64,000 nt of DNA from positions 26,418 to 90,417 of the forward strand of contig JAUIMG010000012.1 of the NCBI GenBank assembly GCA_030433355.1. Direction: 5' to 3'. The stretch comes from Bacteroidia bacterium (GTDB lineage: Bacteria; Bacteroidota; Bacteroidia; Flavobacteriales_E; Vicingaceae). The notes under the pieces are model-generated. The model was not told the DNA's origin and made no database searches. It was given only the letters and a program-made list of their open reading frames with translations. The translations under genes and the position numbers were made by a program. This document shows positions 35,465 through 44,844 of this stretch, piece by piece. Numbering within the stretch: the stretch's first letter is position 1; the number at the start of each line of letters is the position of its first letter.

Positions 35465-36918
35465 AAAAAATAATCGTTGTTGAAAACATAAAAGATTGGA
35501 ATATTGAAATTGATGCCATCGAGATAATTGATGCCAAATCCTATCTTTTAAAACAATCTTATCAAGATCTTCGAGACGTAAGAATTTTTAACTTGTGCAG
35601 AAATAATAAGTACCAAGGAAGTGGTTATTATGTTTCTCTTTTGGCCGAAGCAAGAGGACATAAAGTAATTCCATCCATTACAGCCATTCAAGATTTTAAA
35701 TCGCAAAACATTTTACGGAGCTTATCCGATGATTTAGACGAGCAAATACAGTTGAGTCTTAAAAACATTAAATCAGATAGCTATACGCTTAGTGTTTATT
35801 TTGGAAAAAATGTATCTAAAACCTACGCTAAACTAGCCAAGCAATTCTATAATCTGTTTCAAGCTCCACTGCTAAGGGCAGAATTTGAATTTAAAAAGAA
35901 ATGGTTGTTGAAAAGTGTGAAGCTAATTAGCATTAATGATATTTCTGAGGAGCACAAACCATATATACGGCAATTTGCTGAGGAGTATTTTTCTAAGAAG
36001 AGATACGATTCCACGAAGATTCAAAAAACCACCTACGACTTAGCCATCTTGGTTAATCCTAAAGAAAGTGACCCCCCATCGAATAAGACTGCTTTAAAGA
36101 AAATAGCGGAGGCAGGTGAAAGATTAGGGTTTTATGTTGAGATGATAACCAAATACGATTTTAACCGTTTGCCAGAATTTGATGCTTTGTTTATACGAGA
36201 AACTACGATGGTAAATAACCACACCTATAGATTCTCTAGAAAAGCTTTTGCAGAAGGCTTAATAGTGATTGATGATCCCATATCTATTCTTAGATGCACC
36301 AATAAAGTGTATTTGGCAGAATTACTCATTCACAACAAAGTTTCTATTCCTAAAACACTAATTATTCATAAGGACAATAAACAAGAGGTTTTACCTTACT
36401 TGGGCTTGCCTTGTGTGCTTAAAAAGCCCGATAGTGCATTTTCTATTGGGGTAGTAAAAGTGAAAACAGAAGAGGAATTAGAAAAACAGCTGAATGAGAT
36501 GTTGGCTTCTTCCGATTTGGTTATTGGGCAAGAATTTTTATTTACAGACTATGACTGGAGAATAGGGATATTGAATAATGAACTACTCTATGCTTGTAAA
36601 TACCATATGGCAAAAGGCCACTGGCAAATTTATGATTGGTCCAATAAGGAGGAGGATAATTATGGAAGAGTTGAATGTATTCCTTTAGATCAAGTTCCTG
36701 AAATGGTGAAACAAATTGCTCTAAAGACCTCTAATTTAATTGGGAATGGTTTGTATGGTGTAGATGTAAAGTACAAAGATGGAATAGCTTATATCATAGA
36801 AATTAATGATAACCCTAGCTTGGATGCAAATTATGAGGATCGTCTTTTAGGCGATAGTTTATATGACCAAATAATGGAAGAATTCAAAAGACGATTAGAC
36901 TTATCTAAAAACAAATGA
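35461..36918 (+). CDS. RLAN/RimK-type ATP-grasp amide ligase
   Basis: A 485-aa ligase. Residues 1-200 resemble the RLAN domain (RimK-like ATP-grasp N-terminal domain, with RIFNLCRNNKYQGSGYYVSLL). The C-terminal ATP-grasp (about 290-480) has CVLKKPDSAFSIGVVKV, VIGQEFLFTDYDWRIGIL and the Mg-binding end YIIEINDNPSLDAN. It should join an amino acid to a carboxylate with ATP, as RimK adds glutamate. The ATG overlaps the peptidase stop by four bases. Substrates unknown. Confidence 0.92.
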   Translation: MKKIIVVENIKDWNIEIDAIEIIDAKSYLLKQSYQDLRDVRIFNLCRNNKYQGSGYYVSLLAEARGHKVIPSITAIQDFKSQNILRSLSDDLDEQIQLSLKNIKSDSYTLSVYFGKNVSKTYAKLAKQFYNLFQAPLLRAEFEFKKKWLLKSVKLISINDISEEHKPYIRQFAEEYFSKKRYDSTKIQKTTYDLAILVNPKESDPPSNKTALKKIAEAGERLGFYVEMITKYDFNRLPEFDALFIRETTMVNNHTYRFSRKAFAEGLIVIDDPISILRCTNKVYLAELLIHNKVSIPKTLIIHKDNKQEVLPYLGLPCVLKKPDSAFSIGVVKVKTEEELEKQLNEMLASSDLVIGQEFLFTDYDWRIGILNNELLYACKYHMAKGHWQIYDWSNKEEDNYGRVECIPLDQVPEMVKQIALKTSNLIGNGLYGVDVKYKDGIAYIIEINDNPSLDANYEDRLLGDSLYDQIMEEFKRRLDLSKNK

Positions 36919-38150
36919 AACATGCTGAATTAAAACCTCTTGCTCTTTTTGAAGCTTTTGGAGTAGAAATGGAGTATATGATTGTAGACATAGACAGTCT
37001 AAAAATCTTACCCATTGCTGATAAATTATTAATGGAATTGTCTGGCAGTGTATTAGAAGATTTCGATAATGGCAGTATTTCTTGGTCGAATGAATTGGTT
37101 TTGCATGTGATAGAATTGAAAACCAATGGTCCTACACGTTCTCTTAGCGGTTTGTCTGAGTATTTTAAACAAAATGTAAGCTTAGCCAATCAACACTTAA
37201 AAAAGTACAATGCTATGCTCCTACCAACGGGAGCCCATCCATTTATGAATCCTTTAATGGAGACTGTTATTTGGCCGCATGAATACAATGAGGTTTATGA
37301 ACTCTACAACCGCATATTCGATTGCAAGGGTCATGGTTGGTCTAATTTGCAAAGCACGCATATCAATTTACCATTTAGCAACGATTTAGAATTTGAGAAG
37401 CTACATGCTGCTGTGCGTTTGTTATTGCCTATTATTCCTGCTTTAAGTGCAAGTACTCCCATAATAGATTCTTCTTTTCAAAGATTTAAAGATCATCGCT
37501 TGGAGTATTATCGAAAAAACCAGTCGCGAATACCCTCTATTGCTGGCAAAATTATTCCAGAAAGGGCATTTGATCAAAAGGCTTATGAAAAACTGATTTT
37601 TGAGCCTATTAGAAAAGAGATAGCACCTTATGATAGCGATGAGATTTTAGACAAGCATTTTTTAAATTCAAGAGGTGCCATAGCTAGATTTGATAGAATG
37701 GCTGTAGAAATTCGAATCATAGATATCCAAGAGTCTCCTAAAATGGATATTGCCATTTTAAAGTTAATTGATGCAGCAATTAAATATTTAATTTCAAAAC
37801 AAGACAAGCAGTTAGAAGAACAGAAGTCATGGGACGAAAGTATTCTATATGAAATGTTTAAAGAAACTATTCAAACTGCTGAAGATACCTTGATTAGTAA
37901 TGAAAGTTATTTAAATCTATTTGGTTTAAACAGTGTCCCCATTCAAGCTAAGGATATATGGAAGCACATTGCAAAGACAACAAAGCTAGATAATAGTGAA
38001 ATCAATTTCATCTTGGAGAGAGGTACTTTGTCGACTAGAATTTTAGAAGCTATGGATAAGAATTATTCCAAATCTCAAATTCTACTGGTTTACAAAAAAT
38101 TAGCAAAGTGTTTAGAAGAAAATATCGCATTTGATCCTTTATTAATTTGA
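36915..38150 (+). CDS. Glutamate-cysteine ligase family 2 (carboxylate-amine ligase)
   Basis: A 411-aa enzyme of the GCS2 family. GVEMEYMIVD (16-25) is its hallmark, followed by a catalytic region containing INLPF and a C-terminal domain rich in helix. These ligases couple glutamate or related acids to an amine. Together with the ATP-grasp enzyme it could build a peptide-like metabolite. ATG overlaps the upstream stop (ATGA), and its stop overlaps the next start (TTGA). Confidence 0.88.
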   Translation: MKHAELKPLALFEAFGVEMEYMIVDIDSLKILPIADKLLMELSGSVLEDFDNGSISWSNELVLHVIELKTNGPTRSLSGLSEYFKQNVSLANQHLKKYNAMLLPTGAHPFMNPLMETVIWPHEYNEVYELYNRIFDCKGHGWSNLQSTHINLPFSNDLEFEKLHAAVRLLLPIIPALSASTPIIDSSFQRFKDHRLEYYRKNQSRIPSIAGKIIPERAFDQKAYEKLIFEPIRKEIAPYDSDEILDKHFLNSRGAIARFDRMAVEIRIIDIQESPKMDIAILKLIDAAIKYLISKQDKQLEEQKSWDESILYEMFKETIQTAEDTLISNESYLNLFGLNSVPIQAKDIWKHIAKTTKLDNSEINFILERGTLSTRILEAMDKNYSKSQILLVYKKLAKCLEENIAFDPLLI

Positions 38151-38842
38151 AAAGAAAACTCATCATCAGTTGCGAACATGCCGGAAATTCAATCCCTGTA
38201 GAGTATAAGGATTTGTTTTCTTCTTATTCGGATTTAATGCAAAGCCATCGAGCTTATGATATTGGTGCTAGAGATATTTTCCATTTTTTTTGCGATAAAT
38301 TAGAAGTGGATTTTTCATTGGAAGCGAAATACAGCCGTTTGTTGATAGAATTAAATAGATCTAAGCATCACCCCAATTTGTTTTGCAGCATAACTAAATA
38401 CTTATCTTCAGAGGAAAAGAGAAAAATAATATCCCATTACTACCTTCCATTTAGAAGGGAGGTAGAAAATAACATTAAAAACTATATTGAGCAAGGATTT
38501 GAAGTGATTCACCTTTCCATACACAGCTTTACGCCTGAGTTGGATGGGGAAATTAGAAATGCATCTGTGGGTTTGCTTTATGACCCTAAGAATAAAATAG
38601 AAAAAGAACTTTGTCGACTCTGGAAAAGTAGCTTTCAGAGCTGTAGTTCTGGTTTTAAACTACGTTTTAATTATCCTTACAAAGGAACAGCAGATGGCTT
38701 TACTAGCTATTTAAGAAAAAAGTTTAGCTCCAATTATGCTGGGATTGAATTAGAGGTAAATAATAAGCATATTACCAAAGGAAACCATTTGTATTTGTTC
38801 AAATGTCTTTCGGAGAGTTTTGAAGAAAGCTACAGAATGTAA
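38147..38842 (+). CDS. N-formylglutamate amidohydrolase-like protein
   Basis: A 231-aa hydrolase of the N-formylglutamate amidohydrolase fold, with SCEHAGNSIP (8-17), HRAYDIGARD (34-43) and an IHSFTPELDG segment. Family members cleave N-acyl glutamate or arginine derivatives. TTG is the start, set by its four-base overlap with the GCS2 stop (TTGA). It ends the five-gene operon; the downstream gene is on the other strand. Confidence 0.88.
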   Translation: MKRKLIISCEHAGNSIPVEYKDLFSSYSDLMQSHRAYDIGARDIFHFFCDKLEVDFSLEAKYSRLLIELNRSKHHPNLFCSITKYLSSEEKRKIISHYYLPFRREVENNIKNYIEQGFEVIHLSIHSFTPELDGEIRNASVGLLYDPKNKIEKELCRLWKSSFQSCSSGFKLRFNYPYKGTADGFTSYLRKKFSSNYAGIELEVNNKHITKGNHLYLFKCLSESFEESYRM

Positions 38843-38918
38843 AACTTTAGCATCAATTTCGTATTTCTCTTCTTTTACTGAATTCTTTGTTCTCTCTTTG
38901 TTAAAAGAACTATCCCTT

Positions 38919-40007
38919 TTATTTTTTATTCTCTTGTCTTTCTATAATCTTTAAAATTTCATTTTCTGCAATCTGGGCATCAACGAATTCAAACTTTGGC
39001 AAACCAACAATCACTCCAAATTTTACCGTGCATCTTAAATAATAAGATTTACCCGCTTCAAAATTGGCTTTAATTGCATTTATGGATTCTGTTTTTGCTG
39101 AAATTTGGTATTCCCCTGCTTCTTTTAATTCTACTCTTTTAAAGGTATTGTTTTTAATATAAGCTACTGTTGTATCGTTTATATCAAGCTCGTAATGAAT
39201 AGCTAAACCTTTTAACTTATTTGGGCGATATATGTAGATAAATATTCTATTGGTATCCTCATGCTCTTCAGTTTTACCTAGTTTCATATTCAATAGAGTA
39301 TTTGATTCTAATTCAGAAGAGGGAATATCTTCAATAATTTGAATTTTATCTTTCATTTGTGGGAAATGAAAACCCAGTTTTAATTCTATTCTTCCTGAAT
39401 ACCCAAAGCTGGATAAATCATCTTTAAAAAAAGGGTCAATTTTATTTCTATCGTTAGGTGTACTCCATTCTCCTGCAACAGTTCCAAAGCCAACAAGTGG
39501 TTCTAGTATGAATGGTCCAAAATTTAATTTATAACCAAGAGAAATGCCAAATACACTGGTTGAACCATCTGTAATAACATTTGCATTTGGAGGTTGATTT
39601 CCAGGGTTTTGAAAGGCTTGAGATGCTTGGGTATAATCTTCTCCTGTATACGTTTCCCGATACGAACCATATCTATAATATAGACCCATAGAAAATCCTC
39701 TTGGTGCAATTTTCTTTTGAGTAAAAGGATAGTATCTTACTTCTGGCATTATCGACCAACCATTCACTTCGTATATTTTAGTTTGTGAACTAAAATCGCC
39801 TGTTGTACCTTCTGCATAAATCCCCCTATCATAATTTAAGCCAATAGTAAAGTTCTTATTTAAAGAATGCTCGATGGAAGGATGAAACCTACTAAATAAA
39901 GCTCCAGGAACATCAAAACCAATTGCTGTATATTGAGAATAAGCAATTGTAGATGTTATCGATATCAATAGTAAAAGAATGTATCTCTTTGAAAATGCAA
40001 CTTTCAT
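38919..40007 (-). CDS. Outer-membrane barrel protein with DUF2846-like C-terminus
   Basis: A 362-aa exported protein with a signal peptide (1-24). Residues 25-220 look like a beta-barrel (alternating strands with RYYPF, GLYYRYGSY, GISLGYKLNFG). Residues 245-340 match the DUF2846 pattern (IFIYIYRPNKLKG, EAGEYQI, YYLRCTV). Such fusions occur in Bacteroidota. Function unknown. It is transcribed alone from its own promoter region at about 40008-40285. Confidence 0.72.
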   Translation of the reverse strand: MKVAFSKRYILLLLISITSTIAYSQYTAIGFDVPGALFSRFHPSIEHSLNKNFTIGLNYDRGIYAEGTTGDFSSQTKIYEVNGWSIMPEVRYYPFTQKKIAPRGFSMGLYYRYGSYRETYTGEDYTQASQAFQNPGNQPPNANVITDGSTSVFGISLGYKLNFGPFILEPLVGFGTVAGEWSTPNDRNKIDPFFKDDLSSFGYSGRIELKLGFHFPQMKDKIQIIEDIPSSELESNTLLNMKLGKTEEHEDTNRIFIYIYRPNKLKGLAIHYELDINDTTVAYIKNNTFKRVELKEAGEYQISAKTESINAIKANFEAGKSYYLRCTVKFGVIVGLPKFEFVDAQIAENEILKIIERQENKK

Positions 40008-40251
40008 AGTCTTGCAATTCTAAGAATTTACAAACAAACAAACCAATTATTATATTTCCAAACTACTTGAAGTAAATCAAATACTTTATAAATTTTACAA
40101 ATTTTTAATCTTGTATCATTCTACACGCTTTTACGTAATTACACCTTGTTTATTAGTTTTTAATAGTTATATAACTATTTTCTTTTTATTCAAATCAGTT
40201 TTGATTCATGGTTGTAAAATTTACATATTTACTTGATAAAAATTTGATTTA

Positions 40252-40259
40252 TATTTTTG
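40252..40259 (+). promoter_or_regulatory. TAnnTTTG promoter element of the T9SS propeller gene
   Basis: TATTTTTG with an upstream TTG at 40233-40235 (spacing 16). The start codon (GTG at 40286) lies 26 bases downstream. Confidence 0.5.
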
Positions 40260-40285
40260 TCATCTTATAATTTGACTTTTAACAT

Positions 40286-42025
40286 GTGAAAAAATATCTA
40301 GCAGTAATATTCCTTTTTCAAACATTCAGTTTTTTAAATGCCCAAAATTTAGAATGGGCTAGAATGTTAGCTTCATCAAATATTTTAAGTGACCCTAAAG
40401 TTCAAATAGATAAAAATGAAAACATTTATATAACAGGATCTTTTCAAGATTCATTAAATCTAAGTGTCTCTAGCAATCCTTTCACTATTTATGCACCATT
40501 TAGCAACGGGAGTTATATTGCAAAATATAATAAAAATGGCAATATAATATATGCTAGAACTATTGATGGACAAAACTCTAATTGTATATCTAATGATTTA
40601 GCAATTGATGACTCATTAAATTTATATGTATTAGGTACATTTTCAGACTCAATTCAAATAAATTTAGGTAATTCTCAATTTCCTATTTACTTGAAGACAA
40701 AAGGCAAAAGAGATATATTCCTATTAAAAATTGATTCGTCCGGTAATACAGTTTGGGGAAAGTCTTGGGGAGGAACTGAAAATGATTTTGGAGGGAAAAT
40801 TAAATTAGACAAATCCGGTAATATTTTTTTTATTTCCTCATTCAACGATAGAATCTTATTAGACACCAATAGTAAAGTTTTCATTACCAAAACTTTATCA
40901 ATAAACCATCCAGAGATGTTTATTATGAAGTTGAATTCGAGTGGCCATTATATTTGGGCAAAACAGATAAGTTCTTCTAATTTTTGTACTGATGGGTCAA
41001 TTGATTTATTCTCGAATGGAAGTATTGCAGTTTCGGGGTATTTTTTTGATTCATTATGGGTAGACACAACTGCTATTAATACTAATGCAATGAATGGTTC
41101 TTCATTTATTGCAAAATTCTCGAATCAAGGTCAATTAAGTTGGTTAAATTATTTTGAAGTTGATACTGGGAAGGTTAGAGCACATGATTTATTGATTAGT
41201 AGGAAGGAGCAGATTTTTTTATGTGGCACTTTTTCAGGAAGAAATATTGATTTTGATCCAGGTAATTTAGTTTTTAAAAGATCTGCTGGTTCAAATAATA
41301 TCGGCCCTGGTGTAGAAGAAGGATTTTTAGTAGTCATAGACACTTTAGGCTCTCTAAATTCCATTAAATTTTTAAAAGGACAAGGTAGCTCTCCAAGTTC
41401 ATCATTGATTATTAATCAACCTTTTGCTTTAACTCAAGATTTTAATGGAAATACTTATTTAACTGGCGAATTTATTGGCATCTTTGATTTTAATCCAGAT
41501 TTAACAAATACTTTCACATTATCGACTAATTTTTTTGAAGCATTTATATGCAAATTGGATTCAAATCTAGATTTTAATTGGGCAATAAAATTCCCTGGTG
41601 GAAGGACAAGAAGTTTATCTCTTGCTGTTGATATTAATGGTAAAGTTGTTTCTACAGGAACATTCATTGATAGCATGGATGTTGACCCAAGCATTCATAA
41701 TCTTTATTTATATAATAATGGTTCTTTCAATGATGCTTTCTTATTGAAAATTGATCAACGTTTTGTTACACAAGCCACAATTAAATCAGAGAGCAGTTTA
41801 AGCTATGAAATCTATCCAAACCCGACAGAAAGTGATATTTGGATTGATAGTAACGGAAATGCTAATGGTGTTTTCGAACTATATAATAGTGAAGGTAAAT
41901 TTATAAAGAAAGTAAACCATATAGAAGATAAAACTTCATTTAAAATCCCTTCAAGGAGAGGATTATATTATCTAATCATAAAAACTGATAATAAAATTGA
42001 AACCAAGAAAATAATAAAACTATAA
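40286..42025 (+). CDS. Secreted T9SS protein with SBBP-like repeats
   Basis: A 579-aa secreted protein. It has a signal peptide (1-20, ends LNAQN), a series of about 50-residue repeats in the style SGNTVWGKSWGGTENDF and NGNTYLTGEF, which resemble beta-propeller (SBBP) units, and a type IX sorting domain from about 505 (YEIYPNPTESDIWID) to KKIIKL. GTG is the start. It is likely a large surface or secreted protein. Function not known. Confidence 0.82.
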   Translation: MKKYLAVIFLFQTFSFLNAQNLEWARMLASSNILSDPKVQIDKNENIYITGSFQDSLNLSVSSNPFTIYAPFSNGSYIAKYNKNGNIIYARTIDGQNSNCISNDLAIDDSLNLYVLGTFSDSIQINLGNSQFPIYLKTKGKRDIFLLKIDSSGNTVWGKSWGGTENDFGGKIKLDKSGNIFFISSFNDRILLDTNSKVFITKTLSINHPEMFIMKLNSSGHYIWAKQISSSNFCTDGSIDLFSNGSIAVSGYFFDSLWVDTTAINTNAMNGSSFIAKFSNQGQLSWLNYFEVDTGKVRAHDLLISRKEQIFLCGTFSGRNIDFDPGNLVFKRSAGSNNIGPGVEEGFLVVIDTLGSLNSIKFLKGQGSSPSSSLIINQPFALTQDFNGNTYLTGEFIGIFDFNPDLTNTFTLSTNFFEAFICKLDSNLDFNWAIKFPGGRTRSLSLAVDINGKVVSTGTFIDSMDVDPSIHNLYLYNNGSFNDAFLLKIDQRFVTQATIKSESSLSYEIYPNPTESDIWIDSNGNANGVFELYNSEGKFIKKVNHIEDKTSFKIPSRRGLYYLIIKTDNKIETKKIIKL

Positions 42026-42084
42026 ACTTCACTATAGGTTTCATATAAACTTTAGTTCCAATTCCGTGTTTCCCTTCTTTTACT

Positions 42085-42438
42085 ATGTCTGCACTCTTCG
42101 TTCTCCTCTTATTTAACAGTACTGCCTTTTTTCTTTACGGAATCTCCTGTTTGTTTACAGAAAACATGAAGAATGAATTTATCCGATTTGGTTTAAAACC
42201 TTACCAAAGAATAATTACAGGAGTTTCCCAATTATTAGGCAGTTTTGGATTGATGATTGGTTACTTCTCTTACGACTTATGGATTTCTCTCTTAGCTGCT
42301 ATAGGATTGTTTGTTCTGATGCTTTTGGGTTTCCAAGTTAGGCTTAAAATAAAAGATAGTCTTGCGCAAACACTACCTTCTTTCTTATTTATGCTATTCA
42401 ACCTCTACCTAATTGTGGTGCTGTTTACTAAGATTTAA
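42085..42438 (+). CDS. DoxX-like membrane protein A
   Basis: A 117-aa protein with four hydrophobic helices and a DoxX-like layout. It has GISCLFTENMKNEFIRFGLKPYQRIITGVSQLLG and ends in a helix (FLFMLFNLYLIVVLF). Related to quinone-linked proteins, but the function is unclear. Its TAA overlaps the stop of its convergent paralogue by four bases. Confidence 0.75.
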   Translation: MSALFVLLLFNSTAFFLYGISCLFTENMKNEFIRFGLKPYQRIITGVSQLLGSFGLMIGYFSYDLWISLLAAIGLFVLMLLGFQVRLKIKDSLAQTLPSFLFMLFNLYLIVVLFTKI

Positions 42439-42800
42439 GATAGCACAAGAATCAGCAAACAAAGTATAAGAAAACTTGCAGCAGGAATTGACTTAAATAA
42501 AGGGTCTTTAATTTTTATATGCATTAAAACGGAACCACTTAAGAAGAATGCTAGTCCTGCAGCAGCAAAGCCTTCTAATTCAACAAACGTCATAGAAGCC
42601 AATAAGAGTATTGCTAGAGAAATCTTACAAAAACCTACTACAAATAACGACCAAGACGGTAAACCATAGACCTCAAACTCTTCTTTAATATTTTGAGCAT
42701 CGCCTCCCCTCCACTTGGAGACTTTTCCTGAATTTACAATCCAAACATTTAAAATGCTTAATCCGAGAACTAATTTGAGTAGTATTAAAAAGTATTCCAT
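42435..42800 (-). CDS. DoxX-like membrane protein B
   Basis: A 121-aa protein with four helices and the DoxX-like pattern VNSGKVSKWRGGDAQNIKEEFEVYGLPSW before helix 2, and HIKIKDPLFKSIPAA near the end. It is probably a distant paralogue of the facing gene. Convergent stop overlap of four bases. Confidence 0.75.
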   Translation of the reverse strand: MEYFLILLKLVLGLSILNVWIVNSGKVSKWRGGDAQNIKEEFEVYGLPSWSLFVVGFCKISLAILLLASMTFVELEGFAAAGLAFFLSGSVLMHIKIKDPLFKSIPAASFLILCLLILVLS

Positions 42801-42945
42801 TGGGTTAGTTTTTTATATAAGTCTTGAAGCATCGATTTTGTTCATCGCTATAAATCTAACTTTTATTAATCTATGGCCAAAATGCTCTTCCTTCTTTTTT
42901 GACATGAAAAACTAGTCAATTAGCTTTTAGACCTATTTTTGAGCG

Positions 42946-44790
42946 ATGCCGATAGAGACTTTATTTATTATCCCTCCTTTTACGCAACTGAATACGCCCT
43001 ACCCTTCTACCGCTTATCTTACCGGCTATTTGCAATCTCAAAGTATACCCTCTAATCAATGTGATTTAAGTATAGAATTATTCCATACCATATTCACTGC
43101 AAAAGTTGTCCGAAGCTTATTTCAGGAAGCTAAATCTCTATCCAATATTGCCTTCGATTCTGTTTGGAAACAGCGCAAGCAATACATACAAAAAGTGGAT
43201 CAAGTGATTGAATATTTACGTTTTCAAGATGAGGCAACTGCTTCAATGATAGTAAGTAAGGATTTCTTACCTAAAGCACATCGTTCTATAAAAAGAGTGG
43301 ATGGTTTTGATAAACTAAGCCTCCTAGATCAAGCGAAACATGTAGCGACTTTATTTATAACGGAATTAGGTGATTTTATCACCGCTAATGTGGATGAGTT
43401 CTTCTCATTTACGCGCTATGCAGAGCAAATTTCTATTTCTGCAAGTAGTTTTGATCAACTGGAAGAATTTTTGAGCTATGAGCCAACCTTAATTGAGACT
43501 CATCTACTTAGATTGTTGGACCTAAAATTAAAAATTTACGAAGCGGACTTAGTTTGTTTTACCATACCGTTTCCTGGTAACTTATTTTCTGCTTTACGCT
43601 CTGCACAGCATATCAAGCATTTTTATCCCCATATAAAAGTAGCTTTTGGTGGTGGCTATTGTAATACGGAGTTAAGAAAATTGGAAGATCCTAGAATCTT
43701 TGAATACGTAGACTTTATAAGCCTAGATGATGGGGAAATACCTTTATTGAAGATTATCCATTATTTAGAGGGCAAGCTTACAGCAGATGAGCTTGAAAGA
43801 ACCTATATGTTGGAAAATGGAAAAGTAGTTTATAAGAATCATTTGCCGAATCAAATTGTGCATCATCGCAATTTGCCTGCTCCAACATATAAAGGCCTGA
43901 ATTTAAAAGCTTACTTATCCTTTTTAGATGTGATTAATCCCATGCATCGTTTATGGACAGATGGAAGGTGGAATAAACTTACAGTTTCTCATGGTTGCTA
44001 TTGGAAGCAATGCTCTTTTTGTGATGTGCATTTAGATTATATTGGAAACTACCAAAACACCACTGCGGTTGATTTGGTGAATAAAATTGAAGCTTTAATC
44101 GAGGAAACTGGTGATACTGGTTTTCACTTTGTAGATGAAGCTGCTCCTCCTAAAGCCTTAAAGGCAATGGCAGAAGAGTTAATTAGACGAAAAATAAAGA
44201 TTCAATGGTGGACAAACATACGCTTTGAAAAGACCTTCTCTCCTGCTCTTTGCGCTCTTTTAGCAGAATCTGGTTGTATTGCGGTAACCGGTGGCTTAGA
44301 AGTGGCCTCAGATCGTTTATTAGCTAAGATGAAAAAGGGGGTTGATATTGCACAAGTAGCTAGAGTAACCAGGGCCTTTTCTGAAAATAATATCATGGTA
44401 CACGCCTATCTGATGTATGGCTTTCCTACACAAACTGAACAGGAAACTATAGATGCTTTAGAGGTAGTTCGTCAACTATTTGAATTGAACTGTATACAAT
44501 CTGCATTTTGGCATTTATTTACTGCTACAGCGCATAGTCCAATTGGAAAGGATCCGGAGAGCTTTGGCATTGAAATTACTGGTCCTGAATTTGAAGGGTT
44601 TGCCCAAAATGATTTAACCCACTTCGACCCAACAGGAACAGTACATGCCGACTTTACAAAAGGCCTGAATGATGCACTTCATCAGTACTTAATAGGAAGT
44701 GGATTTGATAAGCCTTTACAAGATTGGTTTGATTTTAAGGTAGTTGATACTACAGTTAAAGCAGACTTAATAGCTAAGTATTTGAATTAA
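42946..44790 (+). CDS. B12-binding-like radical SAM protein
   Basis: A 614-aa enzyme with an N-terminal Rossmann-like region (IPPFTQLNTPYPSTAYLTGYL), a B12-type domain about 195-265, and a radical SAM core. The cluster motif is CYWKQCSFC, giving spacing CX4CX2C (Cys351, Cys356, Cys359) rather than CX3CX2C; related families have the same spacing. Further radical SAM blocks are HFVDEAAPPKAL and GGLEVASDRLL. It could be an anaerobic methyltransferase or tRNA/lipid modifying enzyme; substrate unknown. Confidence 0.85.
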   Translation: MPIETLFIIPPFTQLNTPYPSTAYLTGYLQSQSIPSNQCDLSIELFHTIFTAKVVRSLFQEAKSLSNIAFDSVWKQRKQYIQKVDQVIEYLRFQDEATASMIVSKDFLPKAHRSIKRVDGFDKLSLLDQAKHVATLFITELGDFITANVDEFFSFTRYAEQISISASSFDQLEEFLSYEPTLIETHLLRLLDLKLKIYEADLVCFTIPFPGNLFSALRSAQHIKHFYPHIKVAFGGGYCNTELRKLEDPRIFEYVDFISLDDGEIPLLKIIHYLEGKLTADELERTYMLENGKVVYKNHLPNQIVHHRNLPAPTYKGLNLKAYLSFLDVINPMHRLWTDGRWNKLTVSHGCYWKQCSFCDVHLDYIGNYQNTTAVDLVNKIEALIEETGDTGFHFVDEAAPPKALKAMAEELIRRKIKIQWWTNIRFEKTFSPALCALLAESGCIAVTGGLEVASDRLLAKMKKGVDIAQVARVTRAFSENNIMVHAYLMYGFPTQTEQETIDALEVVRQLFELNCIQSAFWHLFTATAHSPIGKDPESFGIEITGPEFEGFAQNDLTHFDPTGTVHADFTKGLNDALHQYLIGSGFDKPLQDWFDFKVVDTTVKADLIAKYLN

Positions 44791-44844
44791 GCGGTTTTTA
44801 TTCTTTAGATCCAACGTAATTTTGTTTTCTACTTATATACACCA

